From contig LR746270.1 in the NCBI GenBank assembly GCA_902729315.2, forward strand, positions 8,220,721 to 8,284,720: a stretch of 64,000 nucleotides of DNA. The letters are read 5' to 3'. Origin of the DNA: Spirodela intermedia (Eukaryota; Streptophyta; Magnoliopsida; Alismatales; Araceae). This document shows, in pieces, positions 1-11,600 of the stretch. The translations under genes and the position numbers were made by a program. The stretch's first letter is position 1. The number at the start of each line of letters is the position of its first letter. Below the pieces are notes generated by a model that searched no databases, was not told where the DNA came from, and saw only the letters and a list, made by a program, of their open reading frames with translations.

Positions 1-164
1 CTCATTAGTTAAAAAACTCTATTTGGTGTCATGTTCTCAACCAAGTGGTTTAATGAGAGAGAGTCAAATGAACTTCTTGGATATTTACCTAAATCACATT
101 AACTCTCACAATTTTACAGCTTTGAAAGAACAATTAGATTTTTTTTATTACATCTAATGGTGTA

Positions 165-195
<31 letters not shown>

Positions 196-848
196 ATTTG
201 TGTGGCTGAGTTCTCTCTCCCCTAGCCCTTCTTTAGCAACCTCCATAGGTAACATCGGAGGGAAGGAGGGAGAGGGAGAGAGAGAGAGAGAGATGTTGTG
301 ATTTTATCTGGCTCCCAGACATCAGGGCCGCCGTTCAATGTCAGAACGGTTTAAATAATCCTCGTGCATTGAACTCAGAGATATCCCCGGATGGAAACAG
401 GTAGCTCTCCAGCTCACAGCGAGCCAGGGAAAGATGCGGGAGGATGGAAAGTCGGGACCTGTTGAGAGGAGGCAAGCCACTGGAAAGCGCGGTGCCCCCG
501 CTTTTGCAGTCTATAAATGAAGGCGATCCGACCGTATCAAAGATTGGAGGCCTCCACCGAGCCCAACCTCCATTGCCTGCCCCCCCCGGGAGACGGCTCG
601 GAAATGCCTGAGAAAGCTGGCAATGCGGTGGCTATCGCCTTCGTGAGGAGATTACGAGCCCATAGATTCTCTCTCTCTCTCTGTCCCACTACATTCATGA
701 GTTGTCTCTGGTCACGCCAGCTCATGTTGTTCCTTCCCGGATTCGGCGGCTGGAAGATTTAGGCGTACAATATACCGGTGCCTCCCCTCTCTCTTTCCCT
801 CTCTCTCCCTTTCGCTACGGCCATCAGAGTGTTCTCATCTCTTCTTCC
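1..848 (+). promoter_or_regulatory. Promoter and 5' leader of the acidic-protein gene
   Basis: I see no convincing coding sequence here. A (GT)n tract lies at about 169-191 and a (GA)n tract at about 266-293. A good TATA box (TATAAAT) is at 512-518, about 330 bases before the proposed ATG at 849, so transcription probably starts near 540-550. The leader holds CT-rich patches at 667-682 and 783-809. Short open frames at 517-762 and 537-725 have no recognisable similarity and are best read as leader sequence. Confidence 0.5.
512..518 (+). promoter_or_regulatory. TATA box of the acidic-protein gene
   Basis: TATAAAT in an otherwise GC-rich stretch, at a plausible distance upstream of the ATG at 849 given a leader of about 300 bases. 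Confidence 0.5.
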
Positions 849-3008
849 ATGGCGGCCGAGGCTCCACTGATGAAGGAAGCTTCTAGTGAGGTATGTAGCA
901 GATGAGTTCGTACTCGCTAGAGACCCCAGCATCAGCTGCTTCATGTGCTTGCCTGCACACACTCTCTCTCTCACTCTCGCTCTCTCCTTTGGATAATGCA
1001 TATATCTAGAGCCGTTGTAGTTTCAGAGAGCTGATCTTCGCATAAGCCACAGAACAGCTTCACATAACAGGAAAAAAGGCGGGATGTAAACAATTTTTGG
1101 CTCAGCATTGTTGCGGCACGACATTCTAGACATCAAAGGAAAAAAAGGAAAAGCCCGCATCTTTTCTCCCTCCCCCGGTCAGTGAGGCCATAGATATCAG
1201 CTAACCCGATTTCTTTCCCTTAATAGAAATCGTGAAAAACGATTGATGTAGTCAATTACCAAGTTCCCAATCCCCTTTAAGGCCTATGAACGGTAATAAA
1301 CCGGAATAATCCACCATTCTATTCCTTCAAGACGAATCAGCCTGCTGATTTGTGGCGCTATCATCGGAGAATCCACTTTGATGCTCTGTTCTTAGATCTT
1401 CCATCCTGTCATTCCCTTCCTCGTATCCTATTTCTTCATTCAAGCTTCTCTGAAGAGATCATCACCCGCTCCAGATTCGTTCACAGAAGCAGTCCCGGAT
1501 TTCATCGGAAAATTTCGGTGCATCTTCCGTTTAATCCTTCTCAGATTCGGACCAGGGGCTAAGTGAAAAACTATTCAAACGCGAAAGAGTATGAACTCAG
1601 TTCCAGACAACGATGGGCGTGTTCTTGATGGATCTTCGCAGATTCACAGAAGTTGAACCAGCTCTGATGATCGTTTTTGGATCAGTAACTAGCCGTAGAT
1701 GAGAGATTCGGCCTCTCTGAATCCCAGTTCAATCAAGAACTATTTTGTTTTGATGATTGCTCTCGTTTGTCGGATGACTTATCACGCCATTGATGCTCTA
1801 CACAGATCGAAGCGAAGCGGGTGGCCGACGACGCCGAACTTGTTGAAGAAGATGAGGCTTCTCGAGAAAAAGAGACTGCAGGATCTGGGACTCCCGCCGC
1901 TGATCATAAAGAAACAGAAGAAAATAGTAACGCTGACTCCTCTACAGTAGCCGAGAAAGTGGAGGGACAAGGCTCCAAGGTCCCCGAGCCGGAAGTTCTA
2001 GGTCAAAAGAAGGATGACGAGGGATCTGCGGTAGAGGAAGCTCAGCGTGGGGATGAAGATGGAGCTTCCGCCAGAAAACCTGCAGAAGAGTCTACAATGG
2101 CCGCCAAGTCGTTGGCGGAGGCAGTGGAGAAGCCTCTGCTAGATTCCGGGCTTGAAGTAGTGCGAAACCCTAAAGAACAGGGCATAGATCGTTCTTTCAC
2201 AGATCATGGCATCATGGAAGAATCTGAGGGGAGAAATGAGACACCCAAAGTCAGCGAAGCTGTGGACGCGCCCACGGATGGCAGCTTCTGCACTGTTGAG
2301 GCTAAAGACCCGGAGCTGGAGGAGACGAGAGATTCTGAATCCCAGGCTCTGGGCAAGCAGAAGGAAGAGGAGGCTGTGGGTCAAGAACCAGAAGAAGTTG
2401 GATGTGATCTACGTGCTCCTGATCCTGGGCCTGAAACAGAAAAAAACCCTGTAGAAGCTGTGGGAAGTGCCGTGATCAAATCTGAGGAACGGGAGGCAGA
2501 TCGCACTATTGAGGAACCCGAGGGGAGAAATGAGACACACAAAGTCAACGAAGATGGAAGTTGTCCCGTCGTCGAGGTGAAGGAGCCGGAGCTGGGTAAG
2601 ACTAAAGATTCAGAAACTCAAGCTCTGGAAGAAGACCTCGCTTCAACAACTAAATCTACCGAATTTTCGGAGGAAGAAGAAAGGGAAAAGGAAAAGGAAA
2701 AGGGTTCTGAAACCAACGGGGAGCTTCCCAAAGAGACGAAGATACAGGAGGAGAAATCTGAAAGAACTACCGAGGAGAGAGACGAAGGAGCCGTAAAGAA
2801 AGACGAGAAGGCCCGGAATCTGGCCGAATTATTCAAACAGGAAGGAGGCCCGGAAGTTCAGCAAGTAGAAGCTCCTACTAGGCCCTCCAGGTCGTTAATG
2901 GCCAAGGTGAAGCACACGATGGAGAAGGTGAAGAAGGCTATCGTCGGAAAATCGCCGCCCTCAAGAACGATCCCTGGAGAATCCGGAGATGGGTCAGGAG
3001 GAAAATAA
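849..3008 (+). CDS. Acidic Glu/Lys-rich protein with basic C-terminal tail
   Basis: Two exons, 849-890 and 1806-3008, give about 414 residues. Exon 1 begins with ATG in a good context and ends at a strong donor (GTATGT). Exon 2 follows an acceptor ending ACACAG, and the phase is 0 at both sides. A start at the GTG at 1821 would be wrong because exon 2 is open only from the splice site and has no early ATG. The protein is almost entirely charged and low in complexity (Glu, Lys, Ser, Asp) with no membrane segment and no catalytic domain. The segment EGRNETPKV/EGRNETHKV recurs twice, which suggests an internal duplication. The last 45 residues differ: they are basic (LMAKVKHTMEKVKKAIVGKS). From memory, plant proteins often auto-named titin-like or M-line-like end in a similar tail, so that tail is probably the functional part. 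The function is unknown. Confidence 0.72.
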
Positions 3009-4395
3009 AAGTATTCCCACCATGAATCCACCACACTTTTTTTTTATTGATCCGTCTACCTCTCAAAATCCAACAGGATATTGGGGGGCCATGTTTTCGT
3101 TCTTCACGTGCAGATTTTATTTTTTATTTTTTATTTTTTATTTTTTATTTTTTATTTTTTATTTTTTATTTTTGCTTGGGCAAGCTTGGATTGGTGTGGT
3201 CTTGTAGACATGAGATGGAGTGATGCACGATTCTGTTTATATCCTCCTACGATATGATTACCATGGTTTATTTATTTAAGCGGCAAGTTCATGGAGTTCG
3301 TTTGAAATGATCAGATAGAGTTTGGCTTAACTGTGGATATCTACAGGGGCTTCAGAGAACCCTTGCTGCAGCTACTGCCGGCACGAGTCCCCGTTGACTC
3401 TCGTCGGTGAACCTGACCCGCATCAGGAGGATCCATCCACCCGCCACCGCAAGTTTACTCGTGTGTGTTCATCGTCTCGGGCAAGTTGACTCGTTTGGTA
3501 TGGGGACGGTGCCTCCACGATGAGCCACCGTGGCACTGTTCTTTAAAGCCAACGGGCCCTCGTGAGTCGTAGGGGATGCGCCGTTTTCTTGGCATCTCTC
3601 TCGTCCATCGAGACAAGTGCACGCACGGCCCAAGGTGACGACGACGGCGGTGGGTTTGACCACCACCTAATGGAACCGATGTATTCCCTTTCCCCCTCCC
3701 TCCGCCGCTCCATTTCCGGGAAACCCTGATCTTATTCTTCTTCGTCCCCGTTGTCCTGTTTGTGGAATTGACCACCGCGCCGCCATTATACGGATGCATT
3801 GCACCAGCGAAGGCGAAGAAGGCTCCGACCAGGCCTCGCGTCGTTTCACCCCTCGCTGGGGGCCCACAATCTTCTTCGCCGCCGCCAAGCCAGCCGCCGT
3901 TGGCAAAACTCCGGCGAGCCTTATCCGTGAGCTGGGATCGCCGCCGCCAAAGAGCAGCGCAAGTCCTGCTGGGTATTGGGGGAGGACCCAGCAGGTGGGG
4001 TCCCTGCGCCTATCGTCCCTGAAGATCCAGTGATCGCCAGCCAGCGGGATTGGTGAGCTAGATTTGTGGAGAGAGAGAGAGAGTGAGAGGAGGGACAGAC
4101 AAAACAGTGGCAGTGGAGAAGACTCACCGTCATGCCAGAGACCGTGGCGGCCCGAGGGACCCCCGAAGAGGCATATAGGGCAGCGGAGCTGTTGGGTCTT
4201 GCGGCCGGGGAGCTTCTGGTTTTCCCCGTTGGCTTTTATTGGCGGCGGAGGAATTGCGCCTCCATAGTCGGGTTCTTCCCGTTTTCGTTGCAGAGAAGGA
4301 GAATCCCCAAGATGCCTGATCCCGATCTTCCTGGCCCCAATCTCCTCCCCTGAAATTTAAATATTCATCATCATCATCATCATCATCATCATCTC

Positions 4396-4430
<35 letters not shown>

Positions 4431-4468
4431 GACTGATGAAGGGAAGGCAAGACTCGCAGCCACCCAAG
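3009..4468. other. Intergenic: 3' end of acidic gene and upstream region of PIF gene
   Basis: No gene was found. The left part is AT-rich downstream sequence with a 7-base minisatellite near 3119-3172. The right part (3340-4350) is GC-rich and carries several short overlapping frames without protein-like similarity. GA tracts at 4073-4082 and a compound (CAT)n-(CT)n tract at about 4366-4430 lie just before the PIF start and are typical of plant core promoters and leaders. Confidence 0.5.
3119..3172. repeat. (ATTTTTT)n minisatellite
   Basis: About seven consecutive copies of a 7-base unit (one A and six T) lie about 115 bases after the stop codon of the acidic-protein gene. As transcribed it would be a U-rich tract in or just after the 3' untranslated region. 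Confidence 0.9.
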
Positions 4469-6854
4469 ATGGCAAGTTGCTCGCCGGCTTCGTCTCCTCT
4501 CATGTGGGTTCTTTCTCTCTAACAGCAGCATCTCTGAGTTCTGCGGATATTCGTCTGATCTGTTGTTGTCTTCGTCTGTGTTGAAGGACGGATCGCGAGT
4601 TCGTCAAGCTGCTGTGGGAGAGCGCGGGAAGACCCAGGAAAGGCGGCCCTTACTCCAGCTCTCTCCCGTTCTTCTCCGGCAAGGATCAGGGGAGAGAAGT
4701 CCCCGAGCATCCGATGGCCACCAGGGCTGCCGCTAGGCCCGCGGCGGCGGAGGACTCGCCGGCAAGCCACGCGCCACCGTTTGGGCCTCTCCAGGACGAC
4801 GAACTGGTCGCCTGGCTGAGCTGCCCCATCGATGATTACTGCTCCGAGCTCCTCTCCGACATCTCCGGCGCCGACGTGGTGTCCTCCACCGAAGCAGCGG
4901 CGCCGGCCGCGGCTTCTTCCAGAGCTCCGGCGGGACCCATGGAGGCCGGCAGGATGAGCAGCCTAAAGGAGTTGCCGAAGAAGGAAGCCGCAGCCCCCAA
5001 GCCTGTCCTCAACTTCTCCATCTTCTCCAGGCCTCTAATGGAGTCTTCTTCCCTCATCAAGCCCGCCGCCGTCATGAAGGCAAACTCAGAGGTCCTTCCG
5101 GCACCGGAGACGGCCTCCGAGCCGGCCATCGTCTCCTCCTCTCTGTGCTCGCAGAACGGGGCGAGAAAGAGACGCCGGGAGGAAGACGACGAGATCGAAG
5201 ACCAGACAGATGTGAGTAGGGAAGATAAGACTCATTTCCATCACCCTCCGCGGCCAACTCATGGTCTTCCAGTCTGCTGGTTCCTGGCAGGAGCACGGGG
5301 AAGATGAGTCAACGGATCGGAGGAGACCCGCCGATAAGGGGCAGGCTGTGAACAAGAAGAGAAGCCGCTCTGCAGAGATCCATAATCTGTCAGAGAGAGT
5401 GAGTCTCCGTGATCATCACACGATGAGCCTTCTATCTCGTTGATTTCATGTCCTCATTTGGGTTAAAATCCAGAGGCGAAGAGACCGGATCAACGAGAAG
5501 ATGCGGGCGTTACAGGCACTCGTCCCCAGCTGCAACAAGGTATCGTATCTAAACCCAGAACCTCGCATGCACGTCGAAATTTGTTTTCGCCAGATTTAGG
5601 GAAAGAAGGCTAATTTAATCAAAGTTATAAACAGAGGGTTATTTTTTATGATTAACGGATGAAGGCCCGCTTCAATAATATTGTATTATTAAGGATAATT
5701 TCACCCTTATTAAGCAAAAAATACTTTAAATGAGCCATTCCACTTCTCTCCTCATCCATCAAATAAGTTTTTTCTCAAATTTCCATTAATCTCTTTTATT
5801 TTATTTTTACAGAAAATTCCACTAAAACATAGACTTTCTCTGATACCATTTTCTTTAAGTAAATTATCCTTGCCTCTACTATAACATAATCTTAAAAAAA
5901 AAAAGGTCCTTTCACCAAAATTCCGTTCATCTCTTGCAATTTTCTGTCAGCAAAACTCACCAAAGCTGAGACCGCTCTAATTATATTTTCTTTAATTAAT
6001 CATATTCACCTCTGGTGATCAAATGACGTCTGTCCTCAAAATTGCAATCATCTCTAGCAATCTTTTTAATTTTTTTTGTCTCCCTATCTTTACTCTGAAA
6101 AATCCCTTTTTCCTAGATTTATCGAACCCATCCAACCAAAAATCACCCCCATTAAGCAACTAGTGGGGGATTATTCTTATAATATTTTGCTTAGTCAATC
6201 CCTCTTAACCAGGTGGACAGGGCCTCAATGCTTGACGAGGTCATCGAGTACCTAAAATCCCTTCAGATGCAAGTCCAGGTATGAATCGTGACTTTTCTCC
6301 CTACTTATTTATTTTCCATTTTCTGTTGTTTCTTTTCTGATTGATGATCATGATCATGGTGATGGATGATGGGTTTTTTATGGCAGGCCATGTCGATGGG
6401 CCGAGGGATGTTCGTGCGGCCGATGATGCTTCCCAATGGAATGGGCATGAACATGAACATGGGCATGATGGGCATGGGCACGGGCATGGGCATGATTGAC
6501 ATGCCCAGCTTCCCTATGATGTCATTCTCCCCCATGCATGGCCATCCTCATGGGCCCAGTGGGATCCAAATGATGATGCCAGGCTCCAATGGGCCCCGCA
6601 TGGTCGGAATCATGCCCGGGCAAGTTGTGCCCATGTCCATGTTCCACACCCCCCATTTCATCCCCGTGAGGCCACCACCACCGCCACCGTCACCACCGCC
6701 ACCGCCACCGTTGCCACCGCCAGGTAGCTCCTTGCAAGGATCGGATCTGTGCCCTCCAAATGTTGATCAGCATAGAACACCTGGTGGCCAGACCGAGTAC
6801 AGATGGTCCAAAGGTGGAGTCTTGCAAGGAGATCTAGAAGATCCTTCACTTTGA
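4469..6854 (+). CDS. PIF: PIF-like bHLH transcription factor
   Basis: Six exons: 4469-4503, 4587-5211, 5291-5398, 5474-5539, 6213-6278 and 6387-6854, all in phase, for about 455 residues. Two conserved 66-base exons split the bHLH as in known PIF genes. The bHLH (about 250-300) has the G-box-reading His-Glu-Arg pattern ([17 protein letters not shown]) and the PIF-type second helix ([19 protein letters not shown]). Residues 16-27 ([12 protein letters not shown]) look like the phytochrome-B binding APB motif, and residues 80-100 ([13 protein letters not shown]) match the second N-terminal block of PIF1/PIF4-type proteins. PIFs are nuclear factors that bind G-boxes and are removed after phytochrome activation. 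After the bHLH comes a Met/Gly-rich stretch and then a proline run. The first exon and its 83-base intron are inferred: they restore an ATG in frame and keep the APB motif, whereas the ATG at 4714 would lose it. Confidence 0.85.
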
Positions 6855-7155
6855 CTTTCGACAGATGTTCATCTGGGTGAATTGATGTCTGGTGGTGGTT
6901 GACTTCCTCCAAGGGGGCAGGGACTGAAGCCGAGCCCAATATTTTCCTCTGAACCACTTTTGTGAAATGCTGTGAATTCATGTAATTACTACGAGTGTGA
7001 TCGTTGACCACAGGAATGTCAACGGGTGGTGTTAGCTTGGAGCCCCACCTAGTTCTTTCAGGGGCTAATGATAACAGGCCCATCGGGCACATCCCTTTGT
7101 CTGGGCTTTGATAGGGTCCGGCCCATCTACTGCCATGTGACCTTCTCGGCCCCAC

Positions 7156-7196
<41 letters not shown>

Positions 7197-8649
7197 AGAT
7201 AAGTCATATAGAGGGCTCAGTTGGGTTAACATAGCCTGGGTCTGGGCTTCTCTCCAAATTCGGGCTATGTATGTCCCTTGGGGAAGTTGGGCTACCCACT
7301 TGACAGAACAACCGTTGTAGAAATAATAGAAATCAGATCATAAATCCAGGAAGGCACAAGAATTGAGTGAGGAAAGGGATAGAAATCAGGATCGAAGGAA
7401 TGAATCCACAAGTCATGAATTTTTCCAGTGAATACCTAAAACATTTATTTTGATGACCCACCCCTTGAATCAACGAGGATCACAAACGTTCTTATATCCA
7501 CAAGTCATGAATTTTTCAATAATCATTGAATCCCCAAGGATCAAAATAATGTCATTTGAATCCACAGCCACTTGAAAATCTTTCAAAGTGAAAAAAAAAT
7601 AATCTTAATGTATCATCTCATATGGAGTTCCAGCATGCTACTCTTTAAATAAGCCTAGATTCTATCTGTAACTCTCCTAGAAATGAGATCAGTATTAAAG
7701 ATAAAATAATAATTCAAGCTGAAGTGTTATTCAACCATGCAATTTACTTAGGGTTAATCTTATTTTGGGCTTTTTAACATTTTTTTAGTCCATGTTTTAA
7801 ACGTTTTTAGACCACTTGGGTAAAAAAATAAATCACCTTTCTCCGGTTCTATTAGTCCATGTGCTGCTCCATTGAGCTGTTATTTTAGGCCTGCTGGAGA
7901 CCGGGTTATCCCACGGGCTTTGCACTTACTAAGCCCATTGACATCACTGTCATTTTCCACATTTCCCGGAGATTAAGCAATCTAGTCTTTTAATCCATGA
8001 TTAGGGGGTCGACGGGTCAAATTAAGCCCTTTAAGCGGCCAGTTTCATGGTTATACAAACCGGGCCTGGCCAAAGAGAAGCCCGGGCTTACTCGGTTGAG
8101 TTCGCTGCTCTTTTCCACATTTTCGGAGATCAAGCAATCTAGTCTTTTAATCCATGATTTTGGGTGTCAACAGGTCAAATTAAACCCTTTAAGCGGCCAG
8201 ATTTTATGGTTAGACAGACCGGGCCTGACCAGAGAGAAGCCGGAAGTATGCTCCGGGCCGAGCTAATTCCCGACTCGGATGGGAGAGAGATCCGGCGGGC
8301 GGGGTGGCCACTGCCACACATGGAGGGGTGACGGACGGAGCCATTGGGTTCGATGAATGGGTATCAGGTCTTTAAGTCCAGTTCGGAACCCGGAAGTCCG
8401 AAATTTACGTGGGCTCTAATGGGCCCGTAGGATTAGGGTTTTGAAGGCCCAACAAATGAGGGGACCTGTTGCCGTGATACGGAAAGGAACCAACTTACAG
8501 GGCACACGTGCGGAGAACACGAGCCCCTATTTAGGGCTCCGCTTCGACGTTTTTCAGGGAAAGCTTCAAGCTTCAAAATTCACACGCGTGAGACCTACGA
8601 TCACGAGGGAGGGAGGGAGGGAGAGAGAGAGAGAGAGAGAGAGAGGGCC
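6855..8649. other. Intergenic: PIF 3' region and BSH promoter
   Basis: No convincing gene. There is a (CT)n tract at about 7159-7193. A tandem duplication with a unit of about 157 bases covers 7951-8258. A short GGGA run followed by (GA)n (about 8606-8645) sits immediately before the BSH start codon, in its leader. Frames at 6658-7197 (-), 7997-8266 and 8441-8872 are shadows of repeats or overlap BSH exon 1. Confidence 0.5.
7951..8258. repeat. Tandem duplication, about 157-base unit, two copies
   Basis: Two adjacent imperfect copies. The landmark GCAATCTAGTCTTTTAATCC starts at 7977 and again at 8134. The copies also share TTTAAGCGGCCAG and ACCGGGCCTG. I do not recognise the sequence as part of a known element. 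It lies about 400 bases upstream of the BSH start. Confidence 0.85.
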
Positions 8650-11600
8650 ATGCGGTACCTCCAGTCAAACGCCTCCAGAGCTCCCATCAAGTTCAGAATG
8701 TAAACCTCCCCTCCGCTTCCTTCCGCCCTTCTTCCCTCCGATTGTCTATGCTACGTATCTCGCTCAGTGTGTTATTGAATTGTCTGGGGTGGGGTCGTCC
8801 AGTTCTTCGTCTGAAAGTATCCGATCCCCCCCCCCAATGGAATTCTTCCATAATATAAATTTGAAGGCGTGAACTAGCTGTGCTGCTTCTTTGTTCCGTC
8901 TTGAATCATCATGTCCTGCTGCTATCGACATGCAGGAGACTAGTCACGGTGCTTTCCCCCGCGTTTTTGGGTTCTTTGTATTTATTTATTTTTCCCTCTT
9001 TTTCTGTTTGATTTTTGTGGATACCTCCCCGTTGTACTTTTATCTGGGTACATTAGTCTCACAATGTGGCCACTTTGCTTTCTCCCTTGTCAACGTGGTC
9101 TGCCGGAAAATTTAGCTGAAGTTAATTAGGTAACTCTGCGATGGCTGGATTTTTTCAAGGTCTTTGCTCTATCTTTATGAATTCAAAATTTTCTGACTAA
9201 CTAAGCACGCATAATTGGGGTCATACTTTCCTGAATGAGAAACGATGAGGAAGAACCAGCCCCTCTTTTTTGTTGAAGTCCTTAGCAGGTCCCTTTTTCT
9301 CTATTATCGATTAAATTTTTATTCCATTTGCAGAATGACGGTATACAATGTCTGTCTGATTCCAATTTCAGGCCAACGTCAGAGAACCTGGTTCCAATCC
9401 GTCTGGATATTGAAGTTGATGGCCAGCGTTTCAAAGACGCCTTCACTTGGAATCCCAGTGGTATTCTCTTCTGGCTAGCAGGCTTGACTTATCTGTTCTT
9501 CTGATTGTTCTAACTGTTGATGTTGAATCGTCGATTTGATGTCCAAATAAACTCATATCAAAATCTTCTAATCGAATATCCTTGCCATCTCATGTCACTT
9601 GCGAAACCCATTACTTTAGATCTATATTATTATGATATTATTCTTGAAAATATGTAGAACAAGAAGAGACTATAAATGGTTCACTGGGAAAGCATCTGTG
9701 AACCTGCCTTGGTCGTTGTTGGTGTTGCCAACGGTGAAGTCTTTCTTCTAAGTATGCTGAAGTTTGTGGAATATGAGAGGGACCTTAGTACACCATGCTG
9801 ACTTGTCGGTGTATGACTGTACTGTATGCTGTGTTGAAGGATGCCCGCAGACTGAGATGATTTTTATTTTTTATATGAGTGGAAACTTGTACTTTACTTT
9901 ATATTGTTCTGTTTTATTTTTTCAATGTGGTCTTGTGTATTAATCTATCTATAGTTTTTCTTGTATTTGACGTCCATTTATCAACTTGGAAGCTTTTTTC
10001 TGATGCCTTACGTGCTGGCTTACAGATCCGGACTCCGAGGTCATCAGCTTTGCGAAAAGGACGATAAAAGATCTTAAGTTGCCCCCAACGTTCATAACAC
10101 ATGTTGCTCAGTCCATTCAGGTGAGTCTTTCTGCAGTTCCCGCATGTATTATTAAAACTGGATCTGAATTTACTTTGATTTATAGATTTTCTCTGTGTGA
10201 TCAAACTATACTGCTGCATTTATCTGAAGTTTTTCTTAATTGAGGTTAGCAATGCTTAGTTTTTATGATTGGCTTGTTGTTGTACTTTTCGTTTCTTGTG
10301 TTTTAAAGTATTTTTAGCCCTTCGAAAAGTTTGATATTTTCCATTGAATGTGATATTTTCTTGCCAGAGGATTTATATCCTTTTTATTTTTCCCTACAGA
10401 CCCAGCTTGCTGAATTTCGGTCATTGGAAGGCCAAGTTATGTACTGTACAGAGAAGATTGTCGTTCTTAAGGTTCAATAATTCGTCGAGCCATTCTCATC
10501 TCTACTTCATTCCAGTTTTGTCATTCTGGTTCACACTTTGTCTTTCTCATCTTCTCTCGAACTAAGTCACCTTTTCTCCTCACGCAGATTGACCTGAGGG
10601 TAAATAACACAGTCATAAGGGACCAGTTTCAGTGGGTGAGCTTGCCTTTGTAGTCTCCGTTAAAAAAATATATGGCATCTTTATTAATCTCGTGTGAAGG
10701 AGCCTAGACACGTTGTCTTCACTTTTTGTTTAAAGTGAATTTTCTTTTTCAGGATTTGAGCAATTTGGACAGTGACCCAGAAGAATTCGCAAGAACGTTT
10801 TGCAGGGATTTAAATATTAGTGACCCTGAAGTTGGAGTAAGCAGTTTAATCCGATTCTTGCGTCTGTAAACGCTAAATATTTCTTCAAAACCCTTATTTT
10901 TCGGTTTCCCTCGCGTGTCAAACTTTGCGAACTGTCCTGGCTGATATGTTGTCGTGGATGACAAATTATTTTTAGGGGTAACTTGGGTTACTCCGCTGGC
11001 AGTTCAACTTAGTCTGGCCTTGTTTCTGCAAATCAAAGTTGTTGCGGGTTCAATTGAGTTGGAAAAAGCTTCAATAGACAACACTAGTTCAAATTTTCTG
11101 TTGAAAAAAAAGAAACTGCTCATCTGAAAGCTTGTGCTCACTCTGCTTGCCCTAGTTTTCTCTCCATCATATTTGTATGCTGCTCGATGTTGCCTCTATG
11201 GTTTACGAAGCTGCCTAAATATTTGAACTGGGAAAATGATCGCAGACCTTAAATCCTGCTTCAGTGTTAAGCTTAGAAGAAAAGCTGAAGACAATGTCCC
11301 ATGATACATTCTTCTTGAATATCTGCTTAAACCCACCACTGCAAAAGGAGAAAGAGGACACCTTGGGGACCTTTGACTAGTAAGAAAGAGGAGTTCCCTA
11401 CGTTAGTTTTGTATGCTACCTCAAAATTAGAACTGATTCACTCCATTGATCAAATTCACTTGTGAGGGATTCACCTTGATCAAACTGAATGCGGCAGGTA
11501 ATGACTCAGCAGGAGATCCAATTGCAAATTTTGTCTATTCATTGAAAGATTGAAGGGGAAATCAGCTTTTACTGATTTTTAGAGTAGCTGGGTTTCTACT

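Noticed and set aside
1821-1823. GTG at 1821 as a start codon for the acidic protein
   Set aside because: This is a eukaryotic gene. An acceptor at 1805 and an in-phase ATG exon at 849-890 explain the open frame better.
3119-3172. Regularly spaced repeats as a CRISPR array
   Set aside because: The 7-base units are contiguous with no spacers, and the DNA is a plant nuclear sequence. No CRISPR-like structure exists here.
4714-5307. ATG at 4714 as the start of the PIF gene
   Set aside because: The sequence upstream in the same frame encodes the APB-like motif expected in PIF proteins, so the true start is likely further upstream at 4469.
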